A stretch of 64,000 nucleotides of DNA from Arion vulgaris (lineage: Eukaryota; Mollusca; Gastropoda; Stylommatophora; Arionidae). A model generated the notes under the pieces. That model was given only the letters and a program-made list of their open reading frames with translations, did no database searches and was not told where the DNA came from. Shown piece after piece: positions 26,496-35,400 of the stretch (positions are counted from its first letter, which is position 1; each line of letters starts with the position of its first letter). Made by a program: the position numbers and the translations under genes. The DNA lies in assembly GCA_020796225.1 (NCBI GenBank), contig CM036765.1, forward strand, positions 6,420,805 to 6,484,804. Direction: 5' to 3'.

Positions 26496-29400
26496 AGTAG
26501 GTAGCGTAAGAGCTCACATATATACTTGAACTCAAGGGGGTTGTGGGTTGAATCCCACACACAGCATTACACAAGCGAGGAAAGGAATTGGCCCTCCTAC
26601 CTTCAACACACTAGGTCCTATAAATATGAAATGATATGCACAATAAGGTCGGAAAAGGGTATGGTAAATTGTATTTTTGTTTATAGTCTTGAGTGCGACT
26701 ATGTTTATAGTTGATACGATCTGACTTGAAATTTGTTAGTTCCTGACAGAAATGTCTTCTTTTTTTTTTTTTTTCTCGTCCGCTTTCAACTCAGACGAAG
26801 TTTCATCTCTGAAACTGATTTTTGCGTGAAAATCTGTTTTTCCAATTTCTTACAATGGCAGCAGCGGGCACATTGTAAATTACTTTACACTGGCAGCCGT
26901 GTGCTCAATGTACTCGTAATTAGTATTCCTCGCCATACAGGCAGATTTTCTCCGACTTCAGAGGTACTCATGTTATCGTCCTGAGTAAGACCAGGGACTC
27001 GAACAAATGCCGGACAGTAGGTTCGAACCCGAGCTATGAGGCGTCTCACAGCTAGCAGGCCGAGCTACTATCAACTACTCTAGGCAGTCCCCCAGACAGA
27101 AATGTCTATATTCTGCTGTCTTCAGATGAGAATCAGTCATTATAATACCACTGAAATCAGAGAATTGTATGGGGGCACTAATAATAAGACAAACGGGCTT
27201 TCACACACAAAAGAACTATACCAGGTGTCATGACCGCCTGAATTCATAGCAGATGAACACAAGGAGAAGAAATTTTGATTGCTTTTAGCTTGGTTCTTAA
27301 AATGCTTCTTATAATAATGATGAATATGTTGTTGTTGTTATCTTCAAGGCTAAGGATCCAGCACAGAAAATAGAAGAGACTCACCAGCATGAGTTGATAC
27401 TACTTCCAACACTTGTCATCCAGAGACGAGAGTAAGTTTTTTTTTAAATCTTCTCTTCCACCATTTACTTCTTCGAACACTCCACATTGACCATTTGTTA
27501 ACCACTATGTGTGATTTGTATCTATATGCACAAGAGCGATTGTACGCTGTGCCAGTTATGCGCCTAAAAGTAGTCCAGCACATCTTGAGTTTTGTGATAC
27601 TTTTAGTTACTAGGTAGCTTCCCTAGGTCTTACATCAGTTGCCTCTTGTAGATTGCAGTGGTAATATTCTTTGCTTCCCTTGCAGGCCCCGACACCACAT
27701 GGGCGAATTTACTTTTATAGAAAGGGGGTGTAGTGATCCTGTGTCGCGCTAGTCTTTGACACTTTGTAAGCTGTTATTTATTTTTTAACACTGTTCTGGG
27801 TGCTGCCCTCCATCTTTGTATGGTTTTACTCTGTTCTTGTTATACTTTTTTATGTGGTTCTGTATGATGGTAGTCGATTCTTGCATTCAAGTGTCATACC
27901 GACGGCGAGGCGATCATGTCTCTCCACGCCTGTCTATGGTATGATCCATCAACACTGTCATGGAGTTCGCTCCCATTAGACGGTCGCTTTGACCAGAACG
28001 CTTTTGAGACATGATCAACGTTCTAGGGAGGATGTATAACAGTAGTGTTCCTTTCCGTTGTTTCAAACCTGTCTGAATAGTCACATGTGCACTAGCCTAT
28101 CACTTTCAGGTCAGCAAACATAAATTCCATCACAATACCTGAACATTCTTGTCAAATATCCAAACCATGTAATCAATTGTTTGTTTATGAAGTGCATAAC
28201 TGGTTTCACATCTAGTCTTCTTATTTATTTATTTCTTTTATCTATGCTACGGGCCTACCAAACCAATGTGCAACGTATACACGTTCTTGGCAAAGATCAA
28301 ACATCACAAAGAGTGATTAAAATTGGTCGAAAGAACAACGAAAGAAGAAGAAGAAGAAGAAGATTTATTTCTAATTTTGTCTCTTATTGTCACACCTGCA
28401 ACTCTTCTAAGATACCTCATCTTTGTAGTTATGATTTTCTGTATTGACCATGTTTGGGCACTGGTGACATAGTGTTGGCCAGAAAATCATTTGTATAATA
28501 TTTGCTATAATTTTCAGTTTCTTTTTCTATGCTAATTACATGTTCTAGCCATCAAGGGATGCATGTATTCGTTATTGCTGTCTCTTGCAAAAATATGAGC
28601 AAACAGTTATCAGATAAAATTTAACACTCTTGGTACGATAAGGCCAATTTTTTGGCTGCCATTGATCTAGCAAGAAAGACAGGTGGAGTATCAGCCCCAT
28701 ATAACAAGTGATGTGAGATGTTTAATGAGATAGCTTTGTGCTCTGATGTAAGTGAAATTGATAATTAATAGCTAGATAATAACTAGTTAAAGGGAAATGA
28801 AAATACAAGCTTCTTTACAATGACATCAGTACCATAAATAATCAAGGGGAAGAAGAGCCTTGACATATTATTTCAACCTTTCCATTCTGTTTAGGCAAAA
28901 AATACTGTGATGCAATAAAATACAGCAAGACCCAATATTGATTGAGGGAAGGGGTATAGTTGTTGGTTAAGGTTGTCTACCTTGGAAGCAAGATCAGCCA
29001 ATCAGGAGGTACAGATAACATTATTGCAAGGATTAGGAAAGCCTTTGCTATGCTGCACACAGTGTAGAAATCTACTGCCATCTCCATGAAAACAAAGCTC
29101 AGGATATTCATCTCAAATGTGAAATCTTTGTTGCTCTATGGCTCTCGGTAACGTGGCGAGTCACCAAGTTAAATACAAATAAGATTCAGACATTTGTCAA
29201 CGGATGTCTTAGGTAGATTCTCAAACTGGGATGGTATGATAGATTTGCAAACACAGACCTGTGGGTAAGAACAGGACAGGAACCAATGATGACCCATGTT
29301 AAAAGGAGAAAATGTTGATGGGTTGGGCATACCCTACGGAAAACACAGTTGATTGTCACTAGACAAGGACTTGAGTGGAACCCGCCTGTGACAGACCTGG

Positions 29401-32400
29401 AGACAAAGTATTCTTGAGGAACTGACGTGTGCTCAACTATCTTGGGAGATCGGGAAAAGTGGCAAACATCTTTTGAAGCCCTGTGCCCCACAAGGAGCGG
29501 AGTGAAATATGTCTATTTTGTTTGTGACATCATCAAAAAATATATTCATATTTTCCAAAATCATAGACATTCTGTTATTTCAAATCCATTCTTCGTTTTT
29601 AGTTTCAGCTTTAAACTCAAGCCAGTAGACCTTCGGAATCTGACCTTGCTATCTGCATTATCTATGAACTTGGAAAGAGGCATGTCTCTGACTTCCCTGT
29701 CACCATACACAATTCCCTACAGTCAGTTTGGTATTCATGTGTGCCATCATAAACTTGCTGTAGAGGAAATACTAACTGCTATAGATGCTAGTGTTGTGGC
29801 TCTGTGTGTGACTGACCTTTCAAAGGTTAGTAGTTCATGAATGTGTTTATATTAGTGTGAAGTTAATTACAGTGGATATACAACACAGATGTAACAAGGC
29901 AAACCAGATTTATTAAACAAATGTTACCAATACTGAAAAACAATCACATGGCGATGGACACCAAGAGAGCAATGTTCAACGCTGTTTTTGTACCAGCCCT
30001 GTGCTGTCAGACAATGGACACTGCCAACAAATACGAAAAGAAGAAACGGGTATGAAGTGTTACGACAAATTCTAAATGTAACAAGAAGAGATAAAAATCA
30101 GAAATGACGAAATCAGAAAAAAATGGGATTGTTGCCGATGCGACAATATATTTTAAAAAACAAAAATTTTAAATGGTTCAGACATGCATCAAGGTTATTA
30201 CAAGACAGTGCATATGCATATTATCCAACAGGAAATAAATTTGTACATGCATGTTGCTGTAAGATTTTATAAATAGAAGAAAGAAAACCATGCTTCAGAA
30301 CACGGCTAACTCTCTCCAAAGGAAGACCAAATATACATCATGTTTTAGGAGAATAGCTGGTCTGCAGGGCTAAGCAATGAGTGCCATAAGAAATAAAGGT
30401 TTCATGTTTGAATTCGTGGTTTCATAATTGTTTTTCCGAAGGCACTAAAGACTTGTTTACTGTCTATTTATTTAGCACAAGTTAGATAGAGAGATGTTCT
30501 GTGCTAGTTCATGGGGATATATGGGGTATACTTTTATTTATATTAGTATATATATATATGGAACTGCAGTAAAACTATTTGATTGGTGAAACACGTAATT
30601 ACAAAGTACTGTAGTTTTACAAATTACAAAAACAATGACAAAATACAGCAACGTTTCACCAACAAGGCCTTTATCAAGCAAACGAACAAACAGGAGTGAC
30701 AAATTAAAATGAAACACAAATGGACGACCAAATACAAACGTATCTAAGGAAAATCTGAATAAAAACGAATAACGAAATAAATGTAACACAAAAAACACAC
30801 ATAAAACTAGAAATAGAAAGGAAAAGAAACAATGAAACATCTAGTAAATATATAACTTGAATACATGCAACATATACCCATATAGATTACAAAGCAGGGA
30901 AGAGAAAGTACTAAGAAGCATAAGAATGGAATATAACATGAATACATGCAACATATACCCATATAGATTACAAAGCATGGGAAGAGAAAGTACTAAGAAG
31001 CATAAGAATGTAATACGTTGATCCCGCGTGGTGCAAGGTACCATACAAAGAAATCAACCGATTCTCCAGAGCAAATCGACATGCGATCATCCGAGGAACA
31101 TGATCGGATGGCTGTGACCTGGACATCGTGAGCACCTAAATGGCCAGTGTCATTGAAATGGGTGGCTACAGGGTCACAGAGCATTGGCGTATGTCGCGTA
31201 AGTGTTGGGCGAATCGGTCACTGAGCCTCTTGCCTGTCTCGCCGATATAAGCCTTGTTACACCGCTTACAGATAATAGCATAGATAAGATTACGGGACTC
31301 GCATGTGAACCCATCGTCAATAAGAAACGTGCCTAAAGGAAAAGATACGTCGCGTCTGTATCACATAAGCACCGTGTTGCAACGCGACGACCACACTGGA
31401 CAGTGCCAAAATGAGTCAGGATATTGGACTTAAGGCGACTGTGTACCAACATATCCTTAAGACTTATGTCCCGTCTGTAAGACACCAAAGGATAGTTGGG
31501 GAAGACAGAACGGGTCTCAGGATCTGATCTAGGAGAGACAGATGACGGAATAAAACATTTTTCACCAGGGAACTATGGGGTGGTAAGTTAAGATAAGTTT
31601 TACTCTGTCAGAGTTAGTAGTCCTATGCTGACTGGTAAGGGCCTGCTGGCGAGTGATTTTCTGAACTCGATGCATAGCCCAGACAAGCACCCTCTCCGGG
31701 TATAGGCGCCTACGAAGAAATCAAGCATCATCTCGAGCTCTCTCAAGAAAATCATCGTCCTCACTACAAAGGCGACGAAGGCGTAAGAGCTGCGAGAATG
31801 GCAAGAGTCACGACAAGCCCGGGGATGGGAAGAAGTATAGAGGAGAAAACTATGTGCATCAGTATGCTTGTAATATACTGATGTATAGATAGTGGATAGG
31901 CGTAGGTGATAGTAATGTCAAGAAAGTTGACACAAGTAGTGGAGATGTGAGAAGTAAAACGAATAGAAGGGTTGAAAACATTAATAAATTAATGAAGCGT
32001 GACAAATCGGCTTCAGGCATATCAGTGATGCCAATACAGTCATCAATGTATCTGTGATAGACAGACGGAAGGGGCCATCATATGTAGTCCATACTAGGTG
32101 TTCAAGATAGCCCATGAAAAGACAAGCATAACTAGGTCCCATTTTAGTACCCATGGCAACCCCACTGTATTTATATCTAGATCTAATAACCACATATACT
32201 TTGACATAATAGTAACTGTTACAGGATATTGTAGCTAATTAGGGTGTAAGCCAGGGATGCCTAGAGTAGTTGATAGTAGCTCTGCCTGCTAGCTGTGAGA
32301 CGCCTCATAGCTCGGGTTCGAACCTACTGTCCGGCATTTGTTCGAGTCCCCTGGTCTTACTCAGGGCGATAACATGAGTACCTCTGAAGTCGGAGAAAAT

Positions 32401-35400
32401 CTGCCTGTATGGCGAGGAATACTAATTACGAGTACATTGAGCACACGGCTGCCAGTGTAAAGTAATTTACAATGTGCACGCTGCTGCCATTGTAAGAAAT
32501 TGAAAACAGATTTTCACGCAAAAATCAGTTTCAGAGATGAAACTTCGTTTGAGTTGAAAGCGGAAAAAAAAAAAAAAAGGGTGTAAGCCATAGGGAACGT
32601 AGTTGTTTTAAATATCTAAATCTAATAACTACTGTACATTGACATTATAGTAACTAAGACAGGATATTCTTAGCTAATTAGGCTGTAAGCCATAGGGATA
32701 AAAAATAATTAATAAACTACTATTCAAATCTTCAGGCTAACAGGGAGAGTGATAACCTTCCTCTTGTTTTCCATGAGATGCCTGTATGCCACTGTCTTGG
32801 ATTAGGTAAGCATTGTAATGTGCATGTTGACAGTAAATGTATATGTTCTCTATTTTACCATATTTGTCATACTTCTTTAAAAAAGGGTATTAACTGAAGG
32901 ATTGACTTCTTTGCACCAGATTTTACCCCATATGGTTCGGTCCTTGTCCACAGAAATGGCACATCACCTGCAGAGAGTATTGCATGAAACCCGTAGCTCC
33001 AGCACCTAACAATCCTATAGGTCTCTGGGACAAAATGCACCTGTGAACAGAAAGGTGCGATCCAGATTCTAACCCATGACCTTCGGAATGCAAGACATCA
33101 CTTAGCAACAGAAACCCCATCATACTTCTATTGGTTACTGAACTGACGTAACAGAGCTCCAGGCAGACTCATATGTCTCCTCCAACATATGTCAAAGGGT
33201 ATGCATGCTGATAGTTCATGTGCCTCGCTGGTTAACCACACTTCTGTCCTCCTCTCTAGCATCCAGCTCTACCTGTACAACATGTGTCCTCTTCTTCGAT
33301 CAACTTTGCTATCGACTACTCCCATATGTGTCATAAACAGGGCGGTGCGCTTGAGGTCTTCACCTGTTCCCATAGTTTGTCTTGTAGTGTTGTTTCTGTT
33401 GGCCAGATCTCCAATCTCTCACTACTCAGACTAGGCAGTCTTGCAGGATGTGCTCTGGGAACTGCTTTGGTGCTCCACACGTGCAGGCTGCCGAGTCCCT
33501 GAGACCCATTCTGTGGAGGTGTGCTCTGAGACTGCAGTGTCCCCTTCTAAGTCTGAAGACTGTGGTCTGTGCTTTTCTGTTTAGTGTATTTATACTGTTG
33601 TGCTCTGGGTTGTATCCTCCATTTGTTTTTCTCCAGATCATTTCCTGGATTGTTTCAGGGGAGTCTTTGCTTCTGTCAAACTTTGTGTTGGGTGGTGTTG
33701 TGTTAGGCTCCCGAGCCCTTCGGGTTTGTCAGCCTTTTCATTTCCTGGTATGCCACAGTGAGCTGGTATCCACTGTAAGACCAGTTCGGATTTTTTTTTA
33801 CAACCAGCTGATATTTTGCCGTATCTCCTGAATGAGCTTGTCTTGTCTAGGACATGAGATAGCCTGGAGAACGGATCTTGAATCGCTAAAGATTGCAATA
33901 TTTTTTCTGACACTTGCTGGTCGTTGAGAATCTGTATGGCTGCAAGAAGGGCTGTTGCCTCTGCTCTAAAGTTGGTGCATGTTTCTCCTGCTGCCAGAGA
34001 GTGTGTTTCTGTGTTTCCTTGAGGGTGAGTGATGTAGATTCTGTGCTACAGAATTTGTGCTCTGTTGCTTAGATCATTGTATGTAAGAAATAAATCGGAG
34101 CACACAACATGGCTACTCACTGAAATGCAGTGATGATGGTCCTGTCAATCAAATCATTTTCAAGTTCAGTACCCTGGTTGTGTCAGGATGATTCATTTTG
34201 ATAAGAATTAACTTTTTCTTTACCTACCCAAAGTTTTGTGAGAGCAGTGGCTTTGCGGTCTGCTTTCTCCAGACGTCTGGGAAGAATACTTCAGAATCAT
34301 TAAATTTACATTGAGCCAAGATGTTGAATTTAGCTAGAAGCTGTAGAGAACAACTTCCAAACCTGGAAAAAACAGTTGATTGTTTTCTGGCATGACCCAC
34401 AGACCATATCACTCAAGCGGATTAAGAGTTAAAAGTTCATTTAACTGACCTATACAAATGAAAATAGATGTCTGAAAAAATTAATGAAATAAAATGGGAT
34501 GTATTCAGAAGTGATGAAATAAGAGAAAGTCTGGTCAACCACTAGGGACAACTGTTATAAGGAGAAGATGGAGATATGTTGGACATACCTTTAGGAGAAA
34601 TGATCAAAGAATACCAAAGCAGGCATTGAAGTGGGAGACAAAGTGTTCAAGAAAGAGAGGATGACCTAAGGAAATCCTGAAATTAACTTTGCTGAGAGAG
34701 GCAAGAAATATCGGTCTCACTTCCATGGAAGAGATTTAGCGAGTTGCCCAGGGTAGAGCGGTAGGGAGAAATTATTTGCAGACCCTATTTAACGTTTAAC
34801 AGGACAGGAAGTATTATTATTAACTATCTAATTAACCCGGCTTCAGCTCAGGATATAAGTTGCAGATTGTCTCGTTTTTGCAAGATTACATTCCGCTTTC
34901 CAAAATCATTTCCTGCTATGACAATGGCAACTTTGTTTACTACAGGTGCATTATAAGTCCGCTCGTGTTGACCGGCTGGAACTATGTCGGCGCGGATTAC
35001 AATTTTTATATTGTCCATGGGCAAATGTTCTAATACCGTCTTAAAACTTCTGACATAGCTATTGCACTTATGTAGCATACGTTGAATAGCTAATAACGTA
35101 TTTTGATTAAGGGATGTAGTCCATGTTTACCTGGCAATTTAGTGTTTATATTCCTTTAGCAGTGGTTACCGTTCTTCACCTCCTGTTAGCCCCTACCGGA
35201 ATGTTAAAAAAGGCAGATCAGATATCATAAATTCGATTTTATTTATTTTTTAAACGAATATTGATCTGATTCCAAAATTTTTTCTTTAGTTCATCTAAAT
35301 TTTGCCTTTAAAAATTGTTTACAAAGTTTGGTGAATTTTGGATGTGAACTGAGGCTGTGTATAGGCAGACAGCACACACAAACTCTGAGGATTATATATA

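Larger units (their letters stand above)
30552..32215 (-). mobile_element. Penelope-like element (RT and GIY-YIG endonuclease), 5'-truncated
   Basis: On the minus strand the RT blocks GVAMGTKMGPSYACLFMGYL, EHLVWTTYDGP and YHRYIDDCIGITDMPEADLS (catalytic YIDD at about 32039-32050) come first. Conserved RT-thumb sequence follows with SLKDMLVHSRLKSNIL. Then comes a GIY-YIG-type domain (YAIICKRCNKAYIGETGKRL and SDRFAQHL) around 31200-31300. Multiple stops break it. Its 3' end carries the terminal sequence shared with 6830 and 39230-39720. RT plus GIY-YIG is diagnostic of canonical Penelope-like elements. Confidence 0.93.
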
